Source of the DNA: Nocardia amamiensis
Lineage (GTDB): Bacteria > Actinomycetota > Actinomycetes > Mycobacteriales > Mycobacteriaceae
DNA length: 64,000 bases
NCBI RefSeq assembly: GCF_015477605.1
Contig: NZ_JADLQX010000024.1
Location: 47,173 to 111,172, forward strand
Reading direction: 5' to 3'
This document shows positions 40,450 through 49,418 of this stretch, one piece after another. The notes under the pieces are model-generated. The model saw only the letters and a program-made list of their open reading frames with translations. It ran no database searches and was not told the DNA's origin. How positions within the stretch are numbered: position 1 is the stretch's first letter; each line of letters opens with the position of its first letter. The position numbers and the translations under genes are program-made.

Positions 40450-41694
40450 TCAGACAGAGCGCAGACGGGCGGCGCGGATGGTCAGGTAGTCGCGTTCTGG
40501 GATGCTGGTCGTGCGAGCGGCGGCACTCGTGTAGTAGGTGATCGCGGCGGCGATATCGCCTGCCATCTCATGCAGATGACCGCGCACCGCGTCGAGGCGG
40601 TGTGTGCCGGTGAGTCGGCCGTCGAGTGTCGCGGCGAGGGCGAGACCGGCTTCGGGCCCCGACACCATCGCCGTCGCCACCGCCCGGTTGAGGGTCACCA
40701 TCGGGTTGTCGGTGAACTGCTCGAGCCGGTTGTACAGTGCCGAGATCTTGGCCCAGTCGGTGTCCTCGGCGCATGCGGCCTGGGCGTGCAGAACGGCGAT
40801 GGCGGCCTGGATCTGGTACGGCCCGCGCAGGCCGCCGGCGAGCGTGCCGGTGACCAGCGTGGTTCCCTCGGTGATCAAGGCCCGATTCCACCGCGCGCGG
40901 CTCTGTTCGGCCAGCGGAATGAGCTCGCCGTGCGCGCCGATGCGAGCGGCGCGGCGAGCATCGGTGAGCAGCATCAGCGCGAGCAACCCGGTGACCTCCG
41001 GATCGTCGGGCAGCAGCCGGTGCACCGCCCTGGCGAGCCGGATCGCCTCGTCGGCCAGATCCGTGCGTTGCAGAGTCGGCCCCGAGCTGCTGGTGTGTCC
41101 CTCGTTGAAGATCAGGTACAGGACGTGCAGGACCGCGCCGAGGCGCTCGCGCCACTGCTCGTCATCGAGCCGCGCGAAAGGCCGCTCCACGGTGGCCAGT
41201 TTCTTCTTCGCCCGCGTGATCCGTTGGGCCATAGTCGCTTCCGGCAGCAGGAAGGCGCGCGCGATCTGTTCGGTGCCGAGCCCGCCGACCGCGCGCAACG
41301 TGAGCGCGATGGCGGCGGCCGGGGACAGGGCCGGGTGGCAGCACAGGAATAGCATGGTGAGCGTGTCGTCGTGGTCGACCGGGACGGCGTCGGTCACCTC
41401 ACGGTCGAACGCGGTGGTTTCCCTGCGCCGCCGGGCCACCTCCGTGCGCACCGCGTCGGCCATCCGCCGCTGCGCCACCTGGGTCAGCCAGGCGCGTGGA
41501 TTATCCGGGAGGCCTTGTCCAGCCCACTGCGTCGCGGCCGCCAGCAGAGCTTCTTGCAGTGCGTCCTCGGCGGTGTCGAAATCACCGAACCGGCGGACGA
41601 GCGTTCCGAGGACCTGCGGCGCCAGTGTGCGCAGCAGGTCCTCGGTGCTCGCCGGGAGCGGTGTGTCGTCGGGCACCGCACGCCGGTCGCTCAC
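40450..41694 (-). CDS. ECF RNA polymerase sigma factor, ECF42 type
   Basis: A 414-residue sigma factor. Region 2 is in about 20-85 (DFDTAEDALQEALLAAATQW) and region 4 in about 120-175 (EQIARAFLLPEATMAQRITR). A C-terminal extension of about 230 residues with TPR-like helices contains YLIFNEGHTSSSG. This long extension and the adjacent DGPF gene define the ECF42 group, which has no classical anti-sigma factor; the extension itself is thought to control activity. The start overlaps the upstream DGPF gene by 4 bases (ATGA). Stress-linked expression is likely. Confidence 0.92.
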   Translation of the reverse strand: MSDRRAVPDDTPLPASTEDLLRTLAPQVLGTLVRRFGDFDTAEDALQEALLAAATQWAGQGLPDNPRAWLTQVAQRRMADAVRTEVARRRRETTAFDREVTDAVPVDHDDTLTMLFLCCHPALSPAAAIALTLRAVGGLGTEQIARAFLLPEATMAQRITRAKKKLATVERPFARLDDEQWRERLGAVLHVLYLIFNEGHTSSSGPTLQRTDLADEAIRLARAVHRLLPDDPEVTGLLALMLLTDARRAARIGAHGELIPLAEQSRARWNRALITEGTTLVTGTLAGGLRGPYQIQAAIAVLHAQAACAEDTDWAKISALYNRLEQFTDNPMVTLNRAVATAMVSGPEAGLALAATLDGRLTGTHRLDAVRGHLHEMAGDIAAAITYYTSAAARTTSIPERDYLTIRAARLRSV

Positions 41695-42092
41695 TGCTCG
41701 GTGGCGGGGGCGCCCATCACCGCGCGAACTTCGATGTACTCGCCAATCGGTTTACCGCCGGGGCCGGGTGCGGCGGAGGCCTGCGCGGCGATCTCGTAGG
41801 CCCGTTCGGGGCTGTCCACGTCGACGAGCCAGTACCCGGCCAGGAACTCCTTGGTCTCCGGAAACGGTCCGTCGGTGATCACCGGCGCCGACCGCCCGTC
41901 CGAACTGACCACCCTCGCCTCGCTCGGTCCGGCCAATCCCTGCGCGTCCACCAGCTCGCCCGACTCGGCGAGCTGCGCACCCAGCGCGCGCTGGAAGTCT
42001 ATGTGCGCCTGGATCTCTTCCGGCGACCATTCGTTGACCGGTGTGTCGCAGAAGCTTGTGGGTCCGTAGGTCTTCAACAGCATGTACTTCAT
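41691..42092 (-). CDS. YCII-related DGPF domain protein, ECF42 partner
   Basis: A 133-residue alpha/beta protein of the YCII-related family. It starts MKYMLLKTYGP and has the defining ITDGPFPETKEFLAGYWLVD segment. The family is regularly encoded next to ECF42 sigma factors and is often their target. Its exact function is not known. ATG 42092 follows a GGAGAGGA purine run; a longer frame to 42179 is not needed. Its stop is coupled to the sigma gene start. Confidence 0.9.
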   Translation of the reverse strand: MKYMLLKTYGPTSFCDTPVNEWSPEEIQAHIDFQRALGAQLAESGELVDAQGLAGPSEARVVSSDGRSAPVITDGPFPETKEFLAGYWLVDVDSPERAYEIAAQASAAPGPGGKPIGEYIEVRAVMGAPATEQ

Positions 42093-42197
42093 GGTTCGTT
42101 TCCTCTCCTCCGGCGCCGGCCGCGTCCCGCGGCCTGTGGCGTCCCGATGAGGTCGGAGCCCTGCACACGGATTCGACACATCTTTGAGTGATTCACG

Positions 42198-43433
42198 TCA
42201 CAGTGGTTTCTCGGTGTCCGCCAGCTGGTCCGGGTCGACCGGCTCACCCGCCAGGATCAGTTCCTTGATCCGGTCGGTCACATCCCAGACGTTCACGTTC
42301 ATCCCGGCTAGCACGCGGTTGTCCGAATCCAGCCAGAACGCCACGAATTCGCGGGCCGCCAGATCGCCGCGCACGACGACCCTGGCGTACTCGCCCGGTG
42401 CCGCGTATCCGGTGTACTCCATGCCGAGGTCGTATTGATCGGTGAAGAAGTAGGGCAGCCGGTCGTAGGAAACCTCTTTGCCGAGCATGGTCGCGGCGGC
42501 GACCGCAGGCTGGTTGAGCGCGTTCGCCCAGTGCTCCACTCGGATCCGCCGGTCCAGGACGGGATGCCGGTGTGCGGCGATGTCGCCGACCGCGACGATG
42601 TCCGGATCGCTGGTGACCAAGCGCTCGTCGACGAGCACGCCGTCGCCCACCGCGAGCCCGGCGTCGGCGGCCAGCTCCACGTTCGGGCGCGCACCGACGG
42701 CGACCAGCACCGCGTCGGCCTCGATCGTGCTGCCGTCGGCGAGCCGGACACCGTTGGCGATCGCGGTGGCGATGGCATCCTCGGTGGTGATCGCCTCGAC
42801 CTGCGCGCCGAAACGGAAATCGACGCCGTTGGCCCGGTGTAGATCGGCGAACACCTGGCCCATCTCCGGTCCGAGCGCCGCCCGCAGTGGCAGGTCCCCG
42901 AGCTCGACGATGGTCACCTCGACGTCCGCGGCGCGGGCCGCCGCCGCGACCTCGAGACCGATCCAGCCCGCCCCGATGATGACGATCCGGCGGGTGGCCC
43001 CGCTGAACAGTTCGATCAGCGTGTCGGAGTCCTCGATGGTGCGCAGTGTGTACACGTTGGGCGCGTCGGCGCCTGGAATGGACAGGGTGCGCGGCGTCGA
43101 GCCGGTGGCGAGCGCGAGCTTGTCGTAGGGCAGCGTGGAGCCGTCGGGCAGGGTGACCGTCTTCGCCGCGGCGTCGAGCCCGGTGACCGTGGTACCCAGA
43201 CGCACATCGACGTGGTGGTCGCGGTACCACTGGGCGGGCTGCACGATGAACTCGGTGAATGCCTTCTTGCCCGCGAGATGCTCCTTCGACAGCGGCGGCC
43301 GGTCGTAGGGCAGGTGTTCCTCGGCGCCGATCAGCGTCACGGTTCCGTCGAAGTCCTTGTCCCGCAATGCTTCCGCGACCTTGGCCGCGGCCAGGCCGCC
43401 GCCGACGATGACGAAATGCCGGTCAGAACTCAT
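42198..43433 (-). CDS. FAD-dependent oxidoreductase (ferredoxin/rubredoxin reductase-like)
   Basis: A 411-residue two-dinucleotide-fold flavoprotein. The FAD site is IVGGGLAAAKVAEAL at the N-terminus, the NAD site is IVIIGAGWIGLEVAAAARAA near 150, and the second FAD motif VAVGDIAA lies near 280. A reductase C-terminal domain ends the protein. It would transfer electrons from NADH to a ferredoxin or rubredoxin, commonly for P450s or dioxygenases. No partner is adjacent, so its role is open. A GGAGGAGGA run precedes the ATG. Confidence 0.9.
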   Translation of the reverse strand: MSSDRHFVIVGGGLAAAKVAEALRDKDFDGTVTLIGAEEHLPYDRPPLSKEHLAGKKAFTEFIVQPAQWYRDHHVDVRLGTTVTGLDAAAKTVTLPDGSTLPYDKLALATGSTPRTLSIPGADAPNVYTLRTIEDSDTLIELFSGATRRIVIIGAGWIGLEVAAAARAADVEVTIVELGDLPLRAALGPEMGQVFADLHRANGVDFRFGAQVEAITTEDAIATAIANGVRLADGSTIEADAVLVAVGARPNVELAADAGLAVGDGVLVDERLVTSDPDIVAVGDIAAHRHPVLDRRIRVEHWANALNQPAVAAATMLGKEVSYDRLPYFFTDQYDLGMEYTGYAAPGEYARVVVRGDLAAREFVAFWLDSDNRVLAGMNVNVWDVTDRIKELILAGEPVDPDQLADTEKPL

Positions 43434-43610
43434 CGCGGACTCCTCCTCCGAAGGGAACCAGGCTCCTGCCGACCAACCCTACTGGCAGCCGCCTGGGCGG
43501 CTCGGGAAAACGGCGCTCCGGACGGGAACGAATCGCCCGCCGGTGTGGTTGCTCGGTAAGGCGGCCTGCTGTGCGCCGCCCGTGAGCATGCGATCGAGAG
43601 GAAGCCGCCC

Positions 43611-44252
43611 GTGACCGACAAAGCCACCAAGGACGTCGCCGATTTCTGGTTCGACCCGCTGTGCCCCTGGTGTTGGATCACCTCCCGCTGGATCCTCGAG
43701 GTCGAGCAGGTCAGGGACATCGAAGTGCGATTCCACGTGATGAGCCTCTCGGTGCTGAACGAGGGCAAGGACGTCCCCCCGCAGTACCAGGAACTGCTCG
43801 ACACGGGCTGGGGACCGGTCCGTGTCGCGATCGCCGCCGCGCAGGAGCACGGTGACAAGGTGCTGGCGCCGCTGTACACCGCGATGGGCACGCGTATTCA
43901 CAACCGGCGCGCGGAGTACGAACGCGAGAGCCGCAAGGAGACGCTCGCCGCGGTGATCGCCGACTCGCTCGCCGAGGTCGGCCTGCCCGCCGAACTGGCC
44001 GCGGCCGCCGAGAGCACCGAGTACGACGAGGCGTTGCGCACGAGCCACCACAAGGGCATGGACAAGGTGGGACCGGACGTCGGGACCCCGACCATCCACA
44101 TCAACGGGACGGCGTTCTTCGGCCCGGTCCTGTCCCGCATTCCGCGCGGTGAGGAAGCGGGCAAGGTGTGGGACGGCGCCGTGGCGCTGGCGTCCTACCC
44201 GCACTTCTTCGAGTTGAAGCGGACGCGAACCGAGGATCCGTCGTTCGACTGA
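43611..44252 (+). CDS. DsbA-family thiol oxidoreductase, mycothiol-dependent type (Rv2466c-like)
   Basis: A 213-residue thioredoxin-fold protein with the active site Cys18-Pro-Trp-Cys21 and a cis-proline in VGTPTIHI. There is no signal peptide, so it works in the cytoplasm. Rv2466c, its counterpart, is a mycothiol-dependent reductase that responds to oxidative stress and activates certain nitro-drugs. GTG 43611 has AGAGGAAG upstream. A tandem repeat lies directly after it. Confidence 0.88.
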   Translation: MTDKATKDVADFWFDPLCPWCWITSRWILEVEQVRDIEVRFHVMSLSVLNEGKDVPPQYQELLDTGWGPVRVAIAAAQEHGDKVLAPLYTAMGTRIHNRRAEYERESRKETLAAVIADSLAEVGLPAELAAAAESTEYDEALRTSHHKGMDKVGPDVGTPTIHINGTAFFGPVLSRIPRGEEAGKVWDGAVALASYPHFFELKRTRTEDPSFD

Positions 44253-44290
44253 GCACCGAACGGCGAGTGCCCCTGCGGCACTCGCCCCGG

Positions 44291-44575
44291 TCACAGTATG
44301 GATTCCGGCGGGCTCGCCGGCGCCGCACGTCGCGGAGCCGGATTGCCGCCAGGTGGCGCACCCGGCGCAGTCACAGCGCTGACTTGGGCGGATTCGCCGG
44401 CGCCGTCCGTTGCGGAGCCGGATTGCCGCCAGGTGGCGCACCCGGCGCAGTCACAGCGCTGACTTGGGCGGATTCGCCGCCGCCGTCCGTTGCGGAGCCG
44501 GATTGCCGCGTGGCGGCGCACCCGGCGCGGTCACAGTACGGATTTCGGCGGATTCGCCGGTACCTCACCGTACGA
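44291..44575. repeat. 80-bp tandem repeat array, about 3.5 units
   Basis: The sequence GATTGCCGCCAGGTGGCGCA begins units at 44341 and 44421, and a variant does at 44501, giving an exact 80-base period. A partial unit precedes (44291-44340) and a partial unit follows to about 44575. The first full units are nearly identical; the last is more diverged. The array fills the gap between dsbA-like and M48 genes and runs into the last codons of the M48 gene, whose TGA at 44531-44533 is made by repeat sequence. Confidence 0.85.
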
Positions 44576-45637
44576 ACTCGGGTAGCCGCCCGTCGGCACG
44601 GCGGCGCCCGCGGGCGGGTTCGGGCGCAGGAAGAGCTTGCCGTGCCTGCTGCGGTCGCGCAGCGCCCACATTCGCCAGGTGAGCACGGGATGACTGGACA
44701 GGGCGTTCACCATCCAGACGAAGAACCCCTTTTCGAACGCCGCCCGGTCGGCCATCTCGTCGAAGCCGACCAGCCGGTTCATGTACTTGCCCGCGGCCAA
44801 CGTGCCCATCGCGGCGGACGCGCCGGTGTGCCGGTTGCAGTAACCGTGGTTGTCGGCGGTGTACTCCTGCGCGCGGATCAGGGTGCTACCGATGATCGGC
44901 AGGAACGGAACGAGGAACATGCCCAGCTGCCGCCAGTAGGACGTGTGCCCGGCCGCGATGTGGCCCACCTCGTGGCCGATGATGAACGCCAGCGCGTCGG
45001 GTTCGCGTGCGGCGCCGCCGATCTCGAACAGGTCGCTGTAGACCACCACGAAGCGCCGGAAGCCGTGCCCGCTGGCGAACGCGTTGATCCGGCCGTTGCC
45101 CAGCACCACGTACGCGTCCGGCACCTTCGCCATGCCGAAGCGGGCGGCCGCATCCACCACCATCTGGTAGCCCTCGGGGAACTGCGTCGGCGACATTCTC
45201 ACGCCGTTCACCCGCTGCGTCGCGTAGGTGATGCCGCGGCCGAACCACAGCAGCAGGGGCGCGGCCACCAACGCCACGACGTATTGGTCGACGTTGCCGG
45301 TCACCAGGAGCAGCACGGCGATCAAGTAGGCGAAGACGGTCAGCACGATCACGAGCACGAGCATCGGAATCTCCCAGCTGTGCCGCGCGGGCATGCCGAA
45401 CGGCGACAGACCACGCGGCTGCTGCCGCGGTGGCGCCACAGGCGGCATCGGCGCACCGGGGTAGGGGCCGTAGGCCGGATACGAGCCGGTGGGCGCCGGC
45501 GGATACGTGCCCGACGGGTACGGCTGTCCATAGGGTGCGGCGGGTGGGTTCGGAACCTGCGCCCATCCGGCCTGCTCGGCATACGGGTCTGCCTGCGGGG
45601 CCGCCTGGTCGTGCGGCTGGCGTTCGTGCGGCTGCAT
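44531..45637 (-). CDS. M48 family zinc metalloprotease, membrane-bound
   Basis: A 368-residue protein. Residues 1-85 are a Pro/Tyr/Gly-rich, probably disordered, stretch. Two membrane helices follow (about 90-135), and then an M48 (HtpX-type) peptidase domain with the zinc motif HEVGH (about 219-223) and the Glu ligand downstream in AQEYTADN. It would cleave membrane or misfolded proteins at the cytoplasmic face. The last residues (VPANPPKSVL) come from the tandem repeat array, so the natural C-terminus may have been replaced. It is inserted between the dsbA-like gene and rpiB compared with M. tuberculosis. Confidence 0.9.
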   Translation of the reverse strand: MQPHERQPHDQAAPQADPYAEQAGWAQVPNPPAAPYGQPYPSGTYPPAPTGSYPAYGPYPGAPMPPVAPPRQQPRGLSPFGMPARHSWEIPMLVLVIVLTVFAYLIAVLLLVTGNVDQYVVALVAAPLLLWFGRGITYATQRVNGVRMSPTQFPEGYQMVVDAAARFGMAKVPDAYVVLGNGRINAFASGHGFRRFVVVYSDLFEIGGAAREPDALAFIIGHEVGHIAAGHTSYWRQLGMFLVPFLPIIGSTLIRAQEYTADNHGYCNRHTGASAAMGTLAAGKYMNRLVGFDEMADRAAFEKGFFVWMVNALSSHPVLTWRMWALRDRSRHGKLFLRPNPPAGAAVPTGGYPSSYGEVPANPPKSVL

Positions 45638-45797
45638 GGATTGAACTCTATTCAGTCACCGGGAACAGGTAGGGCCTCACGCCATGCGACCATGGCCGCG
45701 AACACAGCTGGCGTATCAGTCGATTCGCCGCGGCGAGCGCCGGTGTTAATCATGGGGGTGCGCCCTGTTGCCTGCCGCGCCGCGAGGGCCTGACACA

Positions 45798-46280
45798 ATG
45801 CCTGCCATGCGCGTATACCTGGGTGCCGACCATGCCGGTTTCGAATTGAAGAATCACGTCAAGGCCCATCTCGAGCAGGCTGGCCATGAGGTCGTCGACT
45901 GCGGCGCGCTCGTCTACGACGCCCTCGACGACTACCCCGCGTTCTGCATCGAGGCGGCCCGCCGTACCGTCGCCGACCCGGGCAGCCTCGGCCTGGTGTT
46001 CGGCGGCAGCGGCAACGGAGAGCAGATCGCGGCGAACAAGGTGCCCGGCGCACGCTGCGCGCTGGCGTGGAGCGTCGAGACCGCGAAGCTGGCCCGTGAG
46101 CACAACAACGCACAGCTGATCGGCATCGGCGGCCGGATGCACTCCACCGAGGAGGCGCTGGCCATCGTGGACGCGTTCCTCAGCACCCCGTGGTCGGACG
46201 AGGAGCGCCATCAGCGGCGCATCGACATCCTGGCCGAGTACGAGAAGTCCGGCGTGGCACCGGCCGTTCCCGGGTACTGA
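45798..46280 (+). CDS. rpiB: Ribose-5-phosphate isomerase B
   Basis: A 160-residue RpiB that interconverts ribose 5-phosphate and ribulose 5-phosphate in the pentose phosphate pathway. MRVYLGADHAGFELK is the family start, and FGGSGNGEQIAANK carries the glutamate base used by actinobacterial enzymes in place of cysteine. ATG 45798 (Met-Pro-Ala-Met) or 45807 are both possible; a CACAAT 8 bases before 45807 could make that a leaderless start. It is followed at 23 bases by nei2, as in mycobacteria. Confidence 0.94.
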   Translation: MPAMRVYLGADHAGFELKNHVKAHLEQAGHEVVDCGALVYDALDDYPAFCIEAARRTVADPGSLGLVFGGSGNGEQIAANKVPGARCALAWSVETAKLAREHNNAQLIGIGGRMHSTEEALAIVDAFLSTPWSDEERHQRRIDILAEYEKSGVAPAVPGY

Positions 46281-46303
46281 TCTCGACGGGATTGTAACTG
46301 CCT

Positions 46304-47116
46304 GTGCCGGAAGGACATACGCTGCACCGCCTCGCGCGGCTGCATCATCGCCGTCTCGCGGGCGGTGTGGTGCGCGTATCCAGCCCGCAGGGCAAGTTCG
46401 CCGCGGGCGCGGCCCGGGTGGACGGCCGGGTGCTGCTCGCGGCCGAGGCGTGGGGCAAGCACTTGCTGCACCACTACGACTCCGGCCTGGTCGTGCACGT
46501 GCATCTCGGCCTCTACGGCGCATTCACCGAATCCGAGCTGCCGATGGGGGAACCGGTCGGGCAAGTCCGGATGCGCATGATCGGGGGACCGGACGGAACG
46601 TCAGGCTTCGGCACCGATCTGCGCGGGCCCACCGCGTGCGAGATCCTGCTCGCGCCCGAAGTCGCCGCGCTCACCGATCGGCTCGGCCCGGATCCGCTGC
46701 GCCGCGGCGCCGACCCGGACCGTGCCTGGCGACGTATCCATCGCTCGCGCAGGCCGATCGGTGCACTGCTGATGGATCAGCAGGTGGTGGCCGGTGTCGG
46801 CAACGTCTATCGTGCGGAACTGCTGTTCCGCCATCAAGTCTCGCCGCATCGCCCGGGAACGGCGCTATCGGCCGACGAATGGACGGCCATGTGGACCGAT
46901 CTCGTCGCGCTGATGCGGGTGGGGGTGCGCGTCGGGAAGATGGTCGTGGTCCGGCCCGAACACGACCACGGCGAGCCTTCGTATGCGCCCGATCGTCCCC
47001 GTACCTACGTCTACCGCCGCCAGGGCGCGCCGTGCCGCCTGTGCGGCACGCCGGTCGCGGATCAGGTCATGCAGGGCCGCAACCTCTTCTGGTGCCCGAC
47101 CTGCCAACCGGACTGA
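46304..47116 (+). CDS. nei2: DNA glycosylase/AP lyase, endonuclease VIII (Nei2) family
   Basis: A 270-residue Fpg/Nei glycosylase. Met removal exposes the catalytic Pro, followed by Glu (PEGHTLHRLA). A conserved Lys is in GKHLLHH, the H2TH domain has DQQVVAGVGNVYRAELL, and a C-terminal zinc finger has CRLC and CPTC. It removes oxidised pyrimidines and cuts the abasic site in base excision repair. The GTG start is fixed by the Pro-Glu requirement. Context matches Rv2464c. Confidence 0.93.
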   Translation: MPEGHTLHRLARLHHRRLAGGVVRVSSPQGKFAAGAARVDGRVLLAAEAWGKHLLHHYDSGLVVHVHLGLYGAFTESELPMGEPVGQVRMRMIGGPDGTSGFGTDLRGPTACEILLAPEVAALTDRLGPDPLRRGADPDRAWRRIHRSRRPIGALLMDQQVVAGVGNVYRAELLFRHQVSPHRPGTALSADEWTAMWTDLVALMRVGVRVGKMVVVRPEHDHGEPSYAPDRPRTYVYRRQGAPCRLCGTPVADQVMQGRNLFWCPTCQPD

Positions 47117-47146
47117 CCCGAACCGATCGCAGGCCGCCTATACCGG

Positions 47147-48106
47147 TCATCCCGCGACGGCGGTGTCGATATCCGGCTCGTCCGCGAAGGCGAACCGGCG
47201 CCCGCCCGCCGTCTTGGCGGAATACATCGCCCGGTCGGCGCGGCGAAGCAGATCAGTGAAATCGATCGGCCTGCCCGGCGGGTTGTAGGCGGTTCCGACG
47301 CTGGCCGACACCGGAACCGGACCCGCCGACGACCAGACCGGGTCGCGGAGCGCGGCCACGATCCGGTGTGCGAGGTCGCCGAGGGTGTTGCGGTGCGCGT
47401 TGATCGCGAGGACGAACTCGTCGCCACCGTACCGGCAGATCACGGTGTCCGGCGGACAGGCTTCGCGTAGCCTGCCCGCCAGTTCGACCAGCACCTCGTC
47501 GCCGATCGCGTGCCCGTATCCGTCGTTGATCTGCTTGAACCGGTCCAGGTCGATCAGCAGTAGCCCGACGCCGCGGGTCGGGTCGGTGGCCATCAGCCGC
47601 ACCTTGTCCTGCAGCAGTGTGCGGTTGGCCAGATCGGTGAGCGCGTCGTGGGTGGCCTCGTGGCGCAGCCGGTGCTGCAACGCGGCGATCTCCTGCACCC
47701 GCAGCGACACCTTGGCCGACAGGTTCTGCTCCTGCTGCGCGAGCGCCCGCTCCTGCAGCGCCTGCGCGTAACTGTCGATGGCCTGGCTGGCTATGAACGG
47801 CCAGCGCGTGGCCACCAAGGAACCGGGCGTGCCGGAGGGGAAGCCGAGCAGCCATCGCGTGGCCTGCGCCAACATCCGGATCCGCTCGAACGGCGCCTCG
47901 GCGAGCCTGGCTCCGAGCATCCGCGCTTCGAGCCAGGGGAACGGCTCGGTCCGCGCGAGCGTGAGCAGCCGCTCGATGATCTCGATCAGCACCGGCTCCA
48001 GCTGCTGGGGTGTGGCGCCCGACCCGGGCTCGGCGCAGACCGCACGAGCCCATGCTCGGGCCATGGTGGCTACCGGGGGTTCGATGTCGGCGGACATCGG
48101 ACTCAC
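47147..48106 (-). CDS. GGDEF domain protein, probable diguanylate cyclase
   Basis: A 319-residue cytoplasmic protein. An N-terminal helical domain of about 140 residues and a short coiled segment (ALQERALAQQEQNLSAKVSL) precede a GGDEF domain with an intact RYGGDEF active site. It should make cyclic di-GMP. The usual inhibitory RxxD site upstream is not present; CPPD stands in its place. No membrane helix or known sensor domain is seen. The start is GTG 48106 or ATG 48097. Confidence 0.87.
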   Translation of the reverse strand: MSPMSADIEPPVATMARAWARAVCAEPGSGATPQQLEPVLIEIIERLLTLARTEPFPWLEARMLGARLAEAPFERIRMLAQATRWLLGFPSGTPGSLVATRWPFIASQAIDSYAQALQERALAQQEQNLSAKVSLRVQEIAALQHRLRHEATHDALTDLANRTLLQDKVRLMATDPTRGVGLLLIDLDRFKQINDGYGHAIGDEVLVELAGRLREACPPDTVICRYGGDEFVLAINAHRNTLGDLAHRIVAALRDPVWSSAGPVPVSASVGTAYNPPGRPIDFTDLLRRADRAMYSAKTAGGRRFAFADEPDIDTAVAG

Positions 48107-49208
48107 CCGGTACGGGTGACGTCGGTGCCCAGCTGCCCTGTGCTGACACAGGCGCCGGCGTCACGCTGATCGTGCCCACTGCTACGCGGTTGTGTCCACC
48201 TGGTTCGGCGCACGCTCACCGCCCCCTTTCCAGATACCCCCGTCCGGCAAAAAGGATCCTAGCAAGCCACTCGGCATCGAAAAGCACCGTTTTACAACGT
48301 GTTCTCGACACCTCGCGAATAGCGATCGGGATTGTGATCGTACCCTTCGCGTTGGTGTTACACCCGAATTCCGTTCGCTGCGAAATCGCGCCACGACGCG
48401 CTGGTGACACGCTGCAGGACGTGGGCGGGAAGGGGCGTGCGGGCCATGAGTGCGGCCCGAACCCACCCCGCGCCACCGGTTCTCCGAGAATTCGTTCTCG
48501 CACGCGACGTCCTTGTCTTCCCTGTCGAGCTTCGAATGACTGTTCCGGATGTTCTCGGGTCGGCGCTCGCGTCCTCGCCGCCTGCACTGCATGTTCCGCA
48601 TCGCGCACTGCTCCACCCCCGCCGAGGCCGTCGTCCGGATGCCGGACAGCGGCACGCGCGGTCACGATGAACGGCGGTGCCTGAGGCGCGATGGCCGGGG
48701 TGGACGTCGCTCCCACGTTCGGCCGGGAGACGCAGCCGGTTGCCGCGCGGTTAGCCGACCGTGCGCGGTGGCGGGACGTTCTCGGGGCACACTGCCCCGC
48801 CGACCCGCCGGTGCAGCGCCCGACGCTCGGCAACACGCCGAACAAGTCAACTGTGACGGCGAGTCGTGCGGTCCTCATCGGAAATCCCCTGAGCGATGTT
48901 CCTGGCCTGGTCGGCGGCGGGTCGGCGATGTTCCCCGGCGGAGTCATCGCGCGTCACTCGAGTTTCGCCCACCGGCATCCGACACGCCAGAGTTTCAATG
49001 AAAAATCACCTCTAAAATTTCACCGCCCGCGCGCCGGTCCGGTCCGGCGGACGACTCGTGCGACACTCGGTGCGGCAACCCTGGAGCGCTCCGGTCCGCA
49101 CCGTCGAGATCAGGCGGCTCAGGGGGGCTGATTGGCGTTCCGGAAGCCGGATTCGGTACAGTCGGATCGCACACGACATCGTGGCGATCCCATCGGTGTC
49201 GTATGCCT
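48107..49208. other. Long region with no intact gene
   Basis: About 1.1 kb between the GGDEF gene and tRNA-Gly. Every frame of size has the composition of chance frames in GC-rich DNA. The only coding-like traces are on the minus strand and are listed as an Excalibur remnant. The part 48240-48370 is distinctly AT-richer than the rest. The tRNA promoter must lie near 49150-49200. Confidence 0.4.
48490..48878 (-). pseudogene. Possible remnant of a secreted Excalibur-type protein
   Basis: From ATG 48878 one minus frame begins like a signal peptide (MRTARLAVTVDLFGVL). Further on, another frame contains a Cys, basic residues and then SKLDREDKDVACE, which resembles the Excalibur end motif (Ser-Lys-Leu-Asp-Arg-Asp-Gly-Asp-Gly-Val-Ala-Cys-Glu). 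The middle cannot be joined without several frameshifts. It is a guess that the two parts belong together; chance similarity is not excluded. Confidence 0.3.
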
Positions 49209-49282
<74 letters not shown>

Positions 49283-49329
49283 CGGAGCATTCATCCTCGT
49301 CGGCGGCGGCCCCGCCGCCGCGAGGGCCA

Positions 49330-49406
<77 letters not shown>

Positions 49407-49418
49407 TCGTTCAGGCGA

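Noticed and set aside
44291..44575. CRISPR array
   Set aside because: The repeats are contiguous 80-base units without unique spacers, and no cas gene is present. No CRISPR-like pattern was seen elsewhere.
48182..49131. Large frames on both strands between the GGDEF gene and the tRNAs
   Set aside because: None has a start signal, continuous family resemblance or normal codon pattern; only the Excalibur-like traces were kept, as a low-confidence remnant.
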